64,000 bases of DNA from positions 1-64,000 of IMG/VR virus record IMGVR_UViG_3300025921_000697; one strand, written 5' to 3'. Under the pieces are notes generated by a model that saw nothing but the letters and a program-made list of their open reading frames with translations, ran no database searches and was not told the DNA's origin. The stretch comes from a virus. A program made the position numbers and the translations under genes. Below, piece by piece: positions 37,946 to 48,700 of the stretch (its first letter is position 1; each line of letters starts with the position of its first letter).

Positions 37946-38352
37946 TGATACAGACAATTTTCATAACAGCGTTGATCATTCTTTTTTTCCACGTGTGTAC
38001 GTGGCCGGGGATGGTTTTCTCTTTCGTATCGGAAGCTTTAAAAAACGTCCCAGCTTATTTAAAAAAACCTCTCTTTGATTGTCCGATTTGTATGTGTCCT
38101 TGGTGGGGGCCGACAGTCGTTGCATGCGGAATAGTGGGCAATGTTTGGCACGTTGACAATGTTTGGCAACTCGCGATCATTGTTGCATCAGCTGCCGGCA
38201 TTAATACGGTTTTGATCTATGTGATCAACCAAGGCAAGCAGCTGGCAAAAACTTTAAACGAATCTGAATGCAATTGTACCAGCAAGGAAAAGATAAGAGA
38301 CGAAAGATTAAAACGATTGGAAAGATTTGTTGATCCTTTAAAGTCAAGATAA
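37942..38352 (+). CDS. Membrane protein with CPICMCPWWG motif
   Basis: A 136-residue protein with transmembrane segments at about 3-18 (TIFITALIILFFHVCTW), 55-75 (GPTVVACGIVGNVWHV) and 78-98 (LAIIVASAAGINTVLIYVI). CPICMCPWWG (about 50-59) and CNC later could bind metal or form disulfides; the CP-C.CPWW pattern recalls DUF1360-type membrane proteins. Function unknown. One-base overlap with the next gene. Confidence 0.5.
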   Translation: MMIQTIFITALIILFFHVCTWPGMVFSFVSEALKNVPAYLKKPLFDCPICMCPWWGPTVVACGIVGNVWHVDNVWQLAIIVASAAGINTVLIYVINQGKQLAKTLNESECNCTSKEKIRDERLKRLERFVDPLKSR

Positions 38353-38546
38353 TGGAAAAAACAGTCGAAAAAACGGCAAGTCAAATGATTATGGAATTGC
38401 AGGACAAGAACGCTAAGCTCAGATTGGGATTAGGAAAGCTATTGAAGATTTGCGAAAATAATAAGATGCACATGAAAAGTGAAGTGTGGGACCAGCAGAT
38501 TGGATTTGCAAAGCAAATGTTCATAGAAACAGATCCAAATAAGTAG
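38352..38546 (+). CDS. Small helical protein
   Basis: A 64-residue, wholly helical protein (KTASQMIMELQDKNAKLRLG, WDQQIGFAKQMFIETDPNK). Overlaps the membrane gene by one base. No family recognised. Confidence 0.5.
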   Translation: MEKTVEKTASQMIMELQDKNAKLRLGLGKLLKICENNKMHMKSEVWDQQIGFAKQMFIETDPNK

Positions 38547-38565
38547 TTCAAAAAATAAATTAAAA

Positions 38566-39207
38566 ATGCAGGAACTCTTTTTATATGATGAAGAAAACGG
38601 CCTATTCAAGCAAATACTGAAAAAATCTTCAGTACTGAAGGGAAGCTATCATGTTTCTCCAAATCAGGGCAACGACCTGAACACATCCAACCTGGAAACT
38701 TATATAAAAGATCCGGCAAAAGGATTGATTGATTTTAAAAATTATCCTATCTGCGTTTGCTTCACGCCCAGAAGCAGGATAATTCCTATCAATGGTCAGG
38801 ATTTCGAGCAGTTCACATTTAATCTCTATTGGCTAACAACCACCTTCAGGAATAGTGACAATTCTGTAAAAATGAGAGACAAAGACACCGGCCAATCTGC
38901 ACATCATATTTGGTATGACTGGCAAGACATGAAGTCATGCGCAATGAATTTTTACAGTGTGCTTAACCAGGTCATCAAGTCCAAAAATGTTATGGTCGAT
39001 AGTGTCGCAGTTCCTTTGCGGTCCATGATAAACCTGGATAAAGGAAGTGTGATTTATAACCGCCTGTCAAAATTTTATAATGATTCTTTATCCGGAATAA
39101 GCCAGGCCTTTACGATGACTATGCAACCGCTTGAATGTGATCAGACAGAGTACGCTGATATAAATAGTATTACGATACCCTCACCAACTATACACGAAGA
39201 TGTTTGA
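38566..39207 (+). CDS. Virion-region hypothetical protein
   Basis: A 213-residue protein (GSYHVSPNQGNDLNTSNLET, PICVCFTPRSRIIPINGQDF, EQFTFNLYWLTTTFRNSDNS) with mixed fold. It lies in the neck/tail-completion neighbourhood and overlaps the next gene by 8 bp. Probably structural; no family named. Confidence 0.5.
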   Translation: MQELFLYDEENGLFKQILKKSSVLKGSYHVSPNQGNDLNTSNLETYIKDPAKGLIDFKNYPICVCFTPRSRIIPINGQDFEQFTFNLYWLTTTFRNSDNSVKMRDKDTGQSAHHIWYDWQDMKSCAMNFYSVLNQVIKSKNVMVDSVAVPLRSMINLDKGSVIYNRLSKFYNDSLSGISQAFTMTMQPLECDQTEYADINSITIPSPTIHEDV

Positions 39208-39472
39208 TAATAATAAACTTGAATTGAATTATGCCAAGCTGGTTCCGAATGAAATCAGAAAGATGATCATTGAAAAAAAAATGATTGGCACTGCCAGTGA
39301 ATTTTCAGATCAAAAGGGCACACCTATGGAATTCCTTTTTGATGTATATGAAGAGTTTTTGGATCCGTCGCAAAATATAGGTCCATTCAGTTGCCCTAAA
39401 TGCCGGCTGGAAGTATTGAATGTTTTCCGGAAGCTTGAACCTTATTTTTTACAATTAAATTCAAATCAGTAA
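39200..39472 (+). CDS. Small zinc-ribbon-like protein
   Basis: A 90-residue protein (KLVPNEIRKMIIEKKMIGTA, EEFLDPSQNIGPFSCPKCRL). One CxxC pair is present near residue 68; it overlaps both neighbours. No family recognised. Confidence 0.45.
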   Translation: MFDNNKLELNYAKLVPNEIRKMIIEKKMIGTASEFSDQKGTPMEFLFDVYEEFLDPSQNIGPFSCPKCRLEVLNVFRKLEPYFLQLNSNQ

Positions 39473-39753
39473 TGGGAATCCTATATGGACCACCGCGTCC
39501 AGAGAAAGAAGATTTCTCAATCGCAGAAAAGGAATACCGGACTAAAAAAGAAGAAGTATTGAGCAGATTCAGAAAAGAATTTGTTGAAAAATTCTACCTA
39601 TATAGCCCTGAAATGTACGCGATAGTACAACTTCTTATTAATGATGCGGATCCTTACGCTTTAATTGAGCAACTTATTGAGCAACTTCACAAAGTACAAT
39701 ATCTTAACTTAAAACTGCTAAGAGAAGGAATCAGGTTACCACAACCACAATAA
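39472..39753 (+). CDS. Small helical late protein
   Basis: A 93-residue helical protein (YRTKKEEVLSRFRKEFVEKF, AIVQLLINDADPYALIEQLI). One-base overlap (TAATG) with the previous gene. No family recognised. Confidence 0.5.
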   Translation: MGILYGPPRPEKEDFSIAEKEYRTKKEEVLSRFRKEFVEKFYLYSPEMYAIVQLLINDADPYALIEQLIEQLHKVQYLNLKLLREGIRLPQPQ

Positions 39754-39759
39754 TAAACA

Positions 39760-40257
39760 ATGGAAACAAACCCATCCATATTTGAACCGGCCAACAGATT
39801 AATTGTTGAAGATATTCGAACAGAGCTTCGACTGCAGGGGCATTATCTTACCGGGGCTTTGGAAGCTTCAATTCATGATGAAGAAATCCATGAGAATGGC
39901 GGCATTACGCTTACGGCTTCAGCGCTTGAATATTTGGAAGATCTCGAAACAGGCATTGCGGCCCCTCAAATAGAACTCTCATCCAGCAGGCTTACTGAAA
40001 TGACAAGATACGTGGAACTGCGAATGGGTTATCATGGAAAGAAAGCGACAAGTGTGGCTTATGCCATCATCAAGAAACAACAAAAGGAAGGAATGCCAAC
40101 ACACGGCTCTTATGCTTTTTCAAAAACAGGTTTCAGAACTGAGGTCATGGAGCAAACGTTTGACAAGAATCAGCCAAAATTTGTAAACTTAATCGACACA
40201 GCTGCATTTAATTCACTCGACAATATTTTTAACCAGGTTAAATCAGGAACAATATGA
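39760..40257 (+). CDS. HK97 gp10-like neck/tail-completion protein
   Basis: A 165-residue protein with the layout of HK97 gp10-type proteins: a helix ANRLIVEDIRTELRLQGHYL, TGALEASIHDEEI, then ALEYLEDLETG and a helix-rich C-terminus (TSVAYAIIKKQQKEGMPTHG). Such proteins terminate the tail tube or join it to the neck. The assignment is moderate; the G-x-L-x-x-S-I and LExG patterns are the basis. Confidence 0.55.
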   Translation: METNPSIFEPANRLIVEDIRTELRLQGHYLTGALEASIHDEEIHENGGITLTASALEYLEDLETGIAAPQIELSSSRLTEMTRYVELRMGYHGKKATSVAYAIIKKQQKEGMPTHGSYAFSKTGFRTEVMEQTFDKNQPKFVNLIDTAAFNSLDNIFNQVKSGTI

Positions 40258-40439
40258 CAGAGAAAAATTTAGCAGAAAAAATCACTGGCAAATTAAACGA
40301 AGCGTTGGGAAACAGTTTTGGCGGCTCAGAAGTACCGGTAAGTTATCCGAAATTAAAACTGGCGACTTCCATCTATGCTAAAAAGCAAAAACGTAATCGC
40401 ATGGCAAAGAAATCCAGGGCAATAAATCGTAAAAAATAA
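40254..40439 (+). CDS. Small basic late protein
   Basis: A 61-residue protein with a strongly basic C-terminus (AKKQKRNRMAKKSRAINRKK), which may bind DNA or RNA. It overlaps the gp10-like gene by 4 bp. Confidence 0.5.
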   Translation: MTEKNLAEKITGKLNEALGNSFGGSEVPVSYPKLKLATSIYAKKQKRNRMAKKSRAINRKK

Positions 40440-40467
40440 ATCTTATTACAGTCAAAAAATAAAACCC

Positions 40468-40743
40468 ATGAGTAAAGAATTATTGTCTCGTTCCATTTTC
40501 CTGGATCAAAAAATTGATCAGTTAAATAAAAACAAAAAATTGCTTTTTTGTTGCCTTGAAAAAGTTGATCCAAGGGAAAGCAAATTAATATTTAGACCAA
40601 CAGCAGACCTGAAAGAAGATGACGTTTACATTCCTTTGAGTAAAGATGAGTTTAAGCAAATTGCATTTTTATTGAACGAGATGAACGAAAAAAAATTAGC
40701 TGCAGCAGAAAGCGAATTCAAATCGATTTTTAAACAAGAGTAA
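40468..40743 (+). CDS. Small late hypothetical protein
   Basis: A 91-residue protein (LSRSIFLDQKIDQLNKNKKL, FKQIAFLLNEMNEKKLAAAE). Its stop lies 1 bp before the tail protein gene. No family recognised. Confidence 0.5.
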   Translation: MSKELLSRSIFLDQKIDQLNKNKKLLFCCLEKVDPRESKLIFRPTADLKEDDVYIPLSKDEFKQIAFLLNEMNEKKLAAAESEFKSIFKQE

Positions 40744-42327
40744 ATGCCAATAATATCCATCATAGAACAGCCCTCAGCAAACGCACTTAAAGCAGCTTAC
40801 CGTCCTATCGTTTTCGTGGTCAGAGCATCCAGAACCGATGGCAACGCAAAGCCTCCGATTGTTTATTGTGATATCTATATTGATGATGTATTCTATAAGA
40901 CACAGGAACGCACCATTTATAAAACGCTCAATTCAACAAATAGCGATTGGCAATTCGATATCATGGATGCAGTCCAGGAAGTTTTATCATCAACAATTCA
41001 ACAAAACGGCGGATCAGCAATAGTAAAAGATTCCCTGGCCATGCGTTCGGTTTATTGCAAATTCAGGTCCTCCGGATATGATGTAAATAGTTTCATTACT
41101 TCAGAAGGAACGGCCCCGGTTCAGGGAACAGGAACAGTAAATCCGGTAGCAGGCACCGGCACGCAATCGAACTCTTTTTTTGGGGTGATATCTACATTGC
41201 AGCATGAACAAAACCAGGATGCAGCAACGCATTTGGGTTATTATAAAACCGGTACCTGGGATGCAAACGTTTTTCCTTTGACGCACAGGAAACCCGGGTA
41301 TAAGGTTTGTAAAGGAGACAGTGATTATTTTCCGATCGTAAACCTGAGCAGCAAAGACCCTCTTTGTTTAAAATTATTTTATAAAAAAAGGGGTGATGCC
41401 GCTTACTCTTCAGTTCAACAGTGTGGATCTTCAACCTGTGCGGCTGTTTCTATTCCAACAATTTCATTTGCTGATGCGATCGTTGACACGCCTTATTCGA
41501 AAACAGTTCCCTTGGGCGGTACGGCGCCGTTTAACCTATCAAGCTTTTCGTCAACAGCTGCCTGGCTTCGTGCAGACATTGTCGGAAGTGATTTGGTTTT
41601 CAGCGGAACTCCGGCAGCCGGAGATGTAGGAACGAACAAAGCGGTAAATGTTATTGTAACAAACGCATGCGGATCTGCGAGCGCTTATAAATCGATCAGT
41701 GTAGTAAGTGGTTGTACTGCTGTGGGTATTTCCGGAACACCTTTGCTTCCAGATGCATATTCTGATCAGCCATATTCTGCTGCCGTCATTCTTACCGGCA
41801 CAGGACCATTTAATATAACAGTACAACCTGATGTGGCTTGGCTCGTGGCTGATATTTCAGATAACGAAGTAATTCTGACCGGCACACCTGGAATTGGAGA
41901 TGTGGGCACCGGTATTACTGTAGCTTTTACGGTTACAAACGGCTGCGGATCGGTTGATTATTCAGACACGATTGATGTCATTCAAAGTGGAACGAGGTTC
42001 GGTGATACAACTTTCAACGGCGGCGATGATTGGAACGAATCTGAAACTGCCAATATCATCGGCGGCCAGCCAGGAGCAACAATTACAATAACGCTCGACA
42101 CATTGACCAATACAAACGGCGGCCAGCTGAAAGTAAATGGCTTGCAAGCCTTCCAGGGATACACGTGGAATATTGTTTTGGATTCAAACGGTAACGGATC
42201 ACTCGATGTTGATATAGCTGGATTAGAGCACCCATCAACGTCTATCCTTGGACACTTCACAGTTACTTCTGTTACCGGCGGAACAATAGGAACGCCAAAC
42301 ACCTATCAAATATCAAAAGCTTTTTAA
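40744..42327 (+). CDS. Virion protein with tandem Ig-like domains
   Basis: A 527-residue protein. The first 225 residues (SANALKAAYRPIVFVVRASR, NSFFGVISTLQHEQNQDAAT) form a late-protein domain common in Bacteroidota phages. Two putative Ig/He_PIG-like repeats follow, each ending in VTNACGS or VTNGCGS with the G-T-P-x-x-G-D-V-G motif (about 235-335 and 340-420), then a beta-rich C-terminus. Ig-like modules in tail or head proteins usually bind surface sugars. Probably exposed on the virion. Confidence 0.65.
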   Translation: MPIISIIEQPSANALKAAYRPIVFVVRASRTDGNAKPPIVYCDIYIDDVFYKTQERTIYKTLNSTNSDWQFDIMDAVQEVLSSTIQQNGGSAIVKDSLAMRSVYCKFRSSGYDVNSFITSEGTAPVQGTGTVNPVAGTGTQSNSFFGVISTLQHEQNQDAATHLGYYKTGTWDANVFPLTHRKPGYKVCKGDSDYFPIVNLSSKDPLCLKLFYKKRGDAAYSSVQQCGSSTCAAVSIPTISFADAIVDTPYSKTVPLGGTAPFNLSSFSSTAAWLRADIVGSDLVFSGTPAAGDVGTNKAVNVIVTNACGSASAYKSISVVSGCTAVGISGTPLLPDAYSDQPYSAAVILTGTGPFNITVQPDVAWLVADISDNEVILTGTPGIGDVGTGITVAFTVTNGCGSVDYSDTIDVIQSGTRFGDTTFNGGDDWNESETANIIGGQPGATITITLDTLTNTNGGQLKVNGLQAFQGYTWNIVLDSNGNGSLDVDIAGLEHPSTSILGHFTVTSVTGGTIGTPNTYQISKAF

Positions 42328-42900
42328 ATGAGTAAATCAATTTATCATATTCCCTGCGGTCCTAAAAATTTAGCGACAATTTTCAATACGGTTGATTTTA
42401 ATCTGGTGACGGATTATTATCTGCAGGTTCAAGACGCTTCGAATAATGTCCTGGCCACGACACCGGGGTATAAATCAAATTGCTGTTGCCCGGATGATAA
42501 AATCAGATTGCACTTTTTAAACAGCGTTGGGGGTTGGGATGCGCTTAACTTTTTAAAACCAAGTGTAGTCCATGAAGATACGGCTGATCAATTTCAAAAT
42601 TCTCTGAATTATCCTTTGTCAAAAACTGATACGGGTATAGAAAGGTTTAACGTCAACAGTAATGATACATGGGAAGCAAGATCGAATTTAAAAGAAGAGG
42701 ACATGCCCTGGGTTCGTGAGCTGGCAGATTCTCCGAAGATCTTACTCGAATGGACAGGCATAGAAGGACAAGCTGATGACTACATCCCGGTAGTAAAGAT
42801 CGCTGGCAAATTTCCGAAGCTTAAAAACGATCAGGAATTTCAATATCAGTTTGTTATCCAGTTCATGTTTAGCAATGCGTATATGACAATCAGAAATTAA
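42328..42900 (+). CDS. Tail-region protein
   Basis: A 190-residue protein (SKSIYHIPCGPKNLATIFNT, SNCCCPDDKIRLHFLNSVGG, EFQYQFVIQFMFSNAYMTIR). Its adjacency (no gap) to the Ig protein suggests they act together in the tail. No family named. Confidence 0.55.
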   Translation: MSKSIYHIPCGPKNLATIFNTVDFNLVTDYYLQVQDASNNVLATTPGYKSNCCCPDDKIRLHFLNSVGGWDALNFLKPSVVHEDTADQFQNSLNYPLSKTDTGIERFNVNSNDTWEARSNLKEEDMPWVRELADSPKILLEWTGIEGQADDYIPVVKIAGKFPKLKNDQEFQYQFVIQFMFSNAYMTIRN

Positions 42901-42907
42901 AATAAGT

Positions 42908-42991
42908 ATGGAATCTTCAGCAGATATTTTAGTTGTAATAATATTGGTGTTTATAATGCTCGCATTGGCCTCAAATAGCAGCAACCACTAA
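42908..42991 (+). CDS. Tiny transmembrane peptide
   Basis: A 27-residue ORF (MESSADILVVIILVFIMLAL then ASNSSNH) with one hydrophobic helix. It lies 7 bp after the tail gene; its expression is not certain. Confidence 0.35.
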   Translation: MESSADILVVIILVFIMLALASNSSNH

Positions 42992-43002
42992 ACTTGAAAA
43001 GA

Positions 43003-43287
43003 ATGAAAGCAGATCAAAAAATTACAATAATAGGTTCCGGAATAGCGGCCAGGCAATTGAGAGAATATTATAAATCGCCTGTGGTAATAGTTAGTCCTCC
43101 GAAATTAACGGAAGATGAAAGAAAAAAGATGATTGATCAGCTTAATGGTTGTAGTGGAAGAGCGATGTTGACCATAGAGCAGCCAGAAATTGAATTCATT
43201 CCATTCGTCAGTCCGAAACATGCCCGGTTTATCAAATATGCGATGCCTAATAAAAAGCAGTACCAGGTAAGAACAAAAAAAATGTAA
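43003..43287 (+). CDS. Small late hypothetical protein
   Basis: About 94 residues from ATG 43003 (TTG 42994 possible). It starts with MKADQKITIIGSGIAARQLR, which has a glycine loop GSGIAA but is far too short for a nucleotide-binding enzyme. The C-terminus is basic. Unrecognised. Confidence 0.45.
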   Translation: MKADQKITIIGSGIAARQLREYYKSPVVIVSPPKLTEDERKKMIDQLNGCSGRAMLTIEQPEIEFIPFVSPKHARFIKYAMPNKKQYQVRTKKM

Positions 43288-43294
43288 AAGTACA

Positions 43295-45646
43295 ATGCCA
43301 CTTTCCCGATATTTAAAAGTAACAATTGGCGACAAACAGGTCCAGGTCACCAATCCGGAAGATCTTCCTATATCCATAGATTATGCTCTGGAAGATCCTG
43401 ACAACTTTCAAACAAAAACTTCCGCTCAGGCACTTTCGGTAAAGATACCGGCAACGAAACTCAATGATATTGCAGCAAACACTTTCCGCAATCCGGACAT
43501 GGTCGATTTAACAACTGACAATGTTTTTAAAAGCAATCAGCCGTTCAACATAGACGAAAATGGTTTTGAGATATTAACCGGCAAAGCTTTTTTAAAATCC
43601 GGGACTCACAACTTTCGTCCAATAGATTATACCTATGATTTTTACGGAGATAATGCAGACTGGAAAATTGACCTTGCTGATTCGACCTTATTTGACTTTT
43701 TAAAATACTTGAACTTTGATTTAACACCGGAAGAAATAATTGCATCATGGGATTTCGATGGAACAGATCCTGCCAAGCCGTATGTTTTTGCTCCGATCAG
43801 ATTCCGCGATCCCATGGGCGGTACTTCTTTAGATGATCAGGGTAAGGTAGTTGCTGACGATGTCAACATGCTACCGATCTACATGAAGCCATCCATTTCA
43901 AAATATTGGATCATCTTCAATGCATTCAAATCAATAGGCTACAGAGTGGTATCAGCTTTCATGGATAGCGATAAATTTCGCAGACAAGTAATGCCCTGGG
44001 CCTGGGGAAACTTTTTAGATAGTGATGGAACGCGGCTTAACACGCATTTATTCCTTGCCAAAAGCACGAAAGATGTTTATTACAGCTTCCCGAATGGGTA
44101 TAAAAATTTTATCTGGAATCTTGATGTAAGCAATGATAATGGAAGTGATGGATCAGGAGGGTTTGATAACAACAATGATTATGCATGGAATGCCGGCACT
44201 CTTTCAGGAGAGTGGACTTACAACACTCCGGATTACGGCGCCTTAGAAGCTACGTTCGATATGCAGATTGATGTAAATGCCCGGTTAAATGGTGAAAGTT
44301 CAAACATAAAGCTTGAAATCCTATGGTATAAAAACGGCGTGCTACAGCAGACAGATACGCCAGTTAATTTAGGCGGCACACTCATCGGAGGCCGGCAGGA
44401 TATCGATATCAAAGATGTTTTCTTCACTACAACTGTATCACAGGGTGATGTTGTTTCCGCAAAATACAGGTTATCAGGATCAGCTGCCAAATTAGGTTTT
44501 GCAAGCATCACAGCAAACGTTTTGGAATTTAAATTAGCTTACTTCAGGATTCCTTTAGGAGGTGTAATAGATTTTAATAATTATACCGGCCTGCAGAATT
44601 ATAAATTTTTGGATTTTTTTAAAGGAGTGATTGATGAATTCAACATGAGTTTAAAAGCAGATGCCAAAAATAAAATCCTGTACATTGAACCAACGCACGC
44701 CTATCCGGAAGGAGATGATTTTAGCGTGAAACAACCCGGTTATTTTAAAGAGGATTTCATTTCGTGGGATGGCAAAGAAGATCTTAGCCAAACATGGGAG
44801 ATGGATAATTATTCAGACTTCAATCGGGAACTGACTTTTAAATATAAGGATGACAGCAACGACGGTATTTTGAAACTTATTCAGGACCGCAACCTGGTAA
44901 CACTTGCTTCAGGGAAATATGTGTTCCCGAAGCGTTTCCAAACCGGCAAGTCATCGATAGAAAATTCTTTTTTTGCAGCAACAATGCATTATGAGGTTGA
45001 TCAGTGGAAAGGACTTGGAACGGGAAGCAATACCGGCATTTCTCCTCAAATGGTTTGCATGGTACCTGAAAACATTTCAAACACTTCAAAGGATTCAAGC
45101 CAAAATACTTTTATTCCCAAATCCTGCTATTACAAAGGAAATATTGAAGGCGTCGGCGCATGGAAATTTAACGGAGTAGTTTATCAAACATTTCCCTACA
45201 TGTTTTCCGTCAATTATAAACCGGGTGGCCAGAACGATCCAATACTTTCATACTCTGACGAAAAGATTTCCAATGGCACCGGAGGTTATGTGATCGGTAA
45301 AGGTTTACTAAAAAGATACTATTGGCAGCGCCTGGCCATTATCCGGAATGGCCAGTGGTATAACTGCTGGTTCAGACTTAAAAATGTTGATGTCGCAAAT
45401 CAGCTGCACCGGGAATACAAATCTTACAAAGGCCAGCTGTGGGAGTTGATCAACATAACCAACTATCAGCCATTAGCGGAAAAACCTTCGCAGGTTCTTA
45501 TGAGAAGATGGGCACCAGTCAGCCAGGAAGATTTTAATAACACTTATCCATCAAGCGCGAACGTTTTATCGAATAATTCTACTGATAAACTGGATATTAA
45601 GTACGCCCTGTTGAAGTGTTTGCCCAATGACATCCCAGTTTTATAA
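43295..45646 (+). CDS. Large tail (baseplate-like) protein
   Basis: A 783-residue, beta-rich protein beginning PLSRYLKVTIGDKQVQVTNP. Proteins of this opening are found directly upstream of the tape measure gene in Bacteroidota phages and are taken as distal tail or baseplate components. It has the acidic, aromatic composition of virion proteins (EWTYNTPDYGALEATFDMQI; YKPGGQNDPILSYSDEKISN). It starts 7 bp after the previous gene and ends the tail operon; the late palindrome copy 2 follows. Confidence 0.6.
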   Translation: MPLSRYLKVTIGDKQVQVTNPEDLPISIDYALEDPDNFQTKTSAQALSVKIPATKLNDIAANTFRNPDMVDLTTDNVFKSNQPFNIDENGFEILTGKAFLKSGTHNFRPIDYTYDFYGDNADWKIDLADSTLFDFLKYLNFDLTPEEIIASWDFDGTDPAKPYVFAPIRFRDPMGGTSLDDQGKVVADDVNMLPIYMKPSISKYWIIFNAFKSIGYRVVSAFMDSDKFRRQVMPWAWGNFLDSDGTRLNTHLFLAKSTKDVYYSFPNGYKNFIWNLDVSNDNGSDGSGGFDNNNDYAWNAGTLSGEWTYNTPDYGALEATFDMQIDVNARLNGESSNIKLEILWYKNGVLQQTDTPVNLGGTLIGGRQDIDIKDVFFTTTVSQGDVVSAKYRLSGSAAKLGFASITANVLEFKLAYFRIPLGGVIDFNNYTGLQNYKFLDFFKGVIDEFNMSLKADAKNKILYIEPTHAYPEGDDFSVKQPGYFKEDFISWDGKEDLSQTWEMDNYSDFNRELTFKYKDDSNDGILKLIQDRNLVTLASGKYVFPKRFQTGKSSIENSFFAATMHYEVDQWKGLGTGSNTGISPQMVCMVPENISNTSKDSSQNTFIPKSCYYKGNIEGVGAWKFNGVVYQTFPYMFSVNYKPGGQNDPILSYSDEKISNGTGGYVIGKGLLKRYYWQRLAIIRNGQWYNCWFRLKNVDVANQLHREYKSYKGQLWELINITNYQPLAEKPSQVLMRRWAPVSQEDFNNTYPSSANVLSNNSTDKLDIKYALLKCLPNDIPVL

Positions 45647-45670
45647 TAAATTAAATGGAAAAACGTTTGG

Positions 45671-45696
45671 AAAAGTAATTAAATAAATTACTTTTA
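45671..45696 (+). promoter_or_regulatory. Late control palindrome, copy 2
   Basis: Arms AAAAGTAATT and AATTACTTTT around AAATA; the sequence is the exact reverse complement of copy 1. It contains TACTTTTA at 45689-45696 and, 19 nt upstream, TTTG at 45666-45669, so here a full Bacteroidota promoter is visible. The tape measure ATG lies 25 bp downstream. Confidence 0.65.
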
Positions 45697-45719
45697 TTTA
45701 AAATTTCCCATTTTCCTAC

Positions 45720-48700
45720 ATGTCAGAGCCAATTATAAACCGCATTTATGACCTGAAAATCGCAGGTTATGATGATTCGATGGCCAAAGTGGAAGCGCTG
45801 ACAAACGCTTTCACGAAAATGGATGAGGTTAAGCGGAAATTAAATACGCAGCTTCAGGAAAAAGTCAATGCCGGTGACACGGATGCTGTCACACAACTCA
45901 CCAAAAAGATTGCCGATCTTGAAAACCAGATGGCAAACCTGAAAACTCAAAGAGATTCGGCTGCCAAGGAAGAGGCATTACTTGCTAAAGCAGAAAAGGA
46001 CCGTGCAGATGCCTTACTTAAAACTCAAAAAGCAGAGGAATCAGTTGCCAAAACAGAACAAATAAGAATAAACTCGACCATTGCACAGGAAAAGGAATTG
46101 GACCGGCAAATCGCTTTGGAAGAAAAGCAGGCTCAACAGCTGGCTAAAGAAAAAATATCCATCGACGCACTCGAAGGAAGTTACAACCGTCTGAAAGAAC
46201 AGCGCCTGCAACTGGAATCTTTCACTGCTAACAGCAATCCAGGTTCCACCTTCAATTTAAACGGAAGTCTGATCGGATATGATGAGGCGATTGCCAAAAT
46301 CAAGGAGATCAAGGGACAGGAGCAGCAATACCTGGATCAGCTAAAAATTGAAAAAGAAAGTCAGGCATCGATCATCAAAGGTCTTCAGGAAAAAATTACC
46401 CAGATAAAAATTGAGCGGCTGGAACTTGAAAAGGTTGTCAGCACATCACAAGCTGGTGAGTCTGTAACTTTTAAGGGTCAAACGATTAATTATACCGAAG
46501 CTATTGCTCAAATCAATGAACTCAAAGCAGCTGAGACACAATTAACGCAAGATCTTTCCTCACAAGGAGTTCAGACAAAAGAGCTTTCAAATAATTATTA
46601 CGGATTACTGGCAGCTCAGAGAGAAGCGATTAATTTATACCGCAATACTGATTTTAATTCTCCCATCTTCCAGGAAGTAAAATTGCAGGCCCAAGAAGCG
46701 ACAGACAAGGTACAGGCATTTAACCGGTCACTTTCTCCGGATGGTACCTTGGTTGGTGAATATAAAACAGGTATTATCAATGCCTTTAAAAACCTTGGCC
46801 TGACTGATGTTTTAAAAAATCAGCGAGCACAATTGCAGGCTGAGTTTGATCAATTAAAAAATCAAAATGAATCACTGGTTTCTGAATATTGGAAAGCAGG
46901 ATCAGCCGGCACGACAGCATTCAGGGATGTGGAAGCACAACTCAGAAGAAATGTTGAACAACAGGAACAAATCAGATCTTCTTTAAATAACCTGGATAAC
47001 TCTTTACGAAATACCGGGTCCGTGGGTGCGCAAATTTCTGAAGGTATCGCAAGCGGCTTCAAAAATGTCAAATCGCAGATCGGCCAGGTACTTGTTGCTT
47101 ACGTTGGCTTCCAGGCCATTTTTCAGGGAGCGCTTAATCTTTTGCATACGAATACAGAGTTAAGCGACAGTATCGCTCAATTGCAGATTTATATTCATGG
47201 TACTACAGAGGAAGCAAATAATTTGGTTGATGTCTTAAAAAAGATACCTACACGAACATCCTTGCCAAATCTTGTGGATATAGCTACAGCAGTTGCGCAA
47301 AAAGGAGTTGCAAAAGAAGAGATCGGTGAAGTAACACAGGCGTTTGACCAGCTCTTTACGGCACTGGGCAAAGATGCCGGTGATCCGCACCAGGGAGTGC
47401 TTACAATTGCGAAATTGATCAGTATTTTCCACGATGATCATGAAGTAACCGCTCAGAGAGTCAGGGAATTGGGAAATGCAATGTTTACCCTGCAAAGTTC
47501 AGGCCCGGTGTCAGGTGAATTTTTGCAATCATATGCTGAAAGAGTCGGCGCAGTAAGAAGTATAACCGGTGCGACTATCCCTCAAATTTTGGGTATGGGA
47601 GCCGCTTATCAGCAATTAGGCCAACGCGAAGAAGTTGCCGGCAGCGCCACAAGCATTTTACTCACCAAAATGATTTCAAATGTAGAGAAGTTTGCGTCAG
47701 TATCTGGCATCAGCGTGGAAAAACTTCGTGCAGTTATAAAAGCAAATCCGTTTGAAGGACTTTTGGAAGTTGCTGAAAAACTGAAAGAAAAAGGCAATGA
47801 TGGTGTAGAGGCAATGGTTAAACTGGTTGGTGATTTGGGTGTGAATAATGTGAGAGCAAAGGGCGCATTCTCTGAGTTGATCAATAATGCAGATTTGTTC
47901 AGGGCAAAAATGGAACTTGCAGGTAGTGCGCTTAGTTCCACATCAAGCTTGACAACCGCTTTCGAAGAAAAACAAAAAACGTTTGGCGCCACTATTGCCG
48001 AAATAGGAAAAGAACTCCAGATCGCTTTCAGTAATGAAAACTTTTTAAAAGTTTTGAATGGCGTATCGCTGGTATTACTAACAATCATCCGGGTGATTAC
48101 CGCTATTCCTTTTTCAGTGATAGTCGGAGGAATTACGGCCATGTCTGCCGCCTGGTTATTTTATAAAGGAAATCTGACCTTAACCCGTCTGGAACAAATG
48201 GCAAACAATGAAGCCACGCTTCTTGGGTATGTTCGTTTAAATATTCTAAAATCAGGTTTATTCGGTGCGGCCGCGGCAGAACAGGCGAGAGCAGCATCCA
48301 TCCAGAGAACGAATGCAGCGGTGGTTTTAAAAATAGCCTCCATCAATTCAGAAATAGCCGCTGAAAATGGCGCTATTGCTGCCCTGGAAGCAAGGGTGGC
48401 AGCTGATGCGGAACAATCAGTTGTTTTAGAAGGAGAAATTACTGCAAGACGTGCTCATGTACTGGCATTAGAAAGTGAGGTTGCTGCTCTCGACAGTGCA
48501 ACGCTTGCCACCGATGGTTTAAATGTTGCGACAAAAGCTTCTCCGCTTGGAATAATTCTCGGTATAATTGCTTTGGTTGTACCGGCAATTAGTGCCTTTG
48601 GAAAATCCACCAACAATGCAACTAAAGAAATTTCAGAACAAAATAAACAGCTTCGCCTGAATGAGCAAATTCAGGGAGAGGTTGCAAAAAGTGTGTCTGA

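Noticed and set aside
47609-48142. 177-residue minus-strand ORF
   Set aside because: Antisense shadow of the tape measure gene, Ser/Ala-rich with no family pattern.
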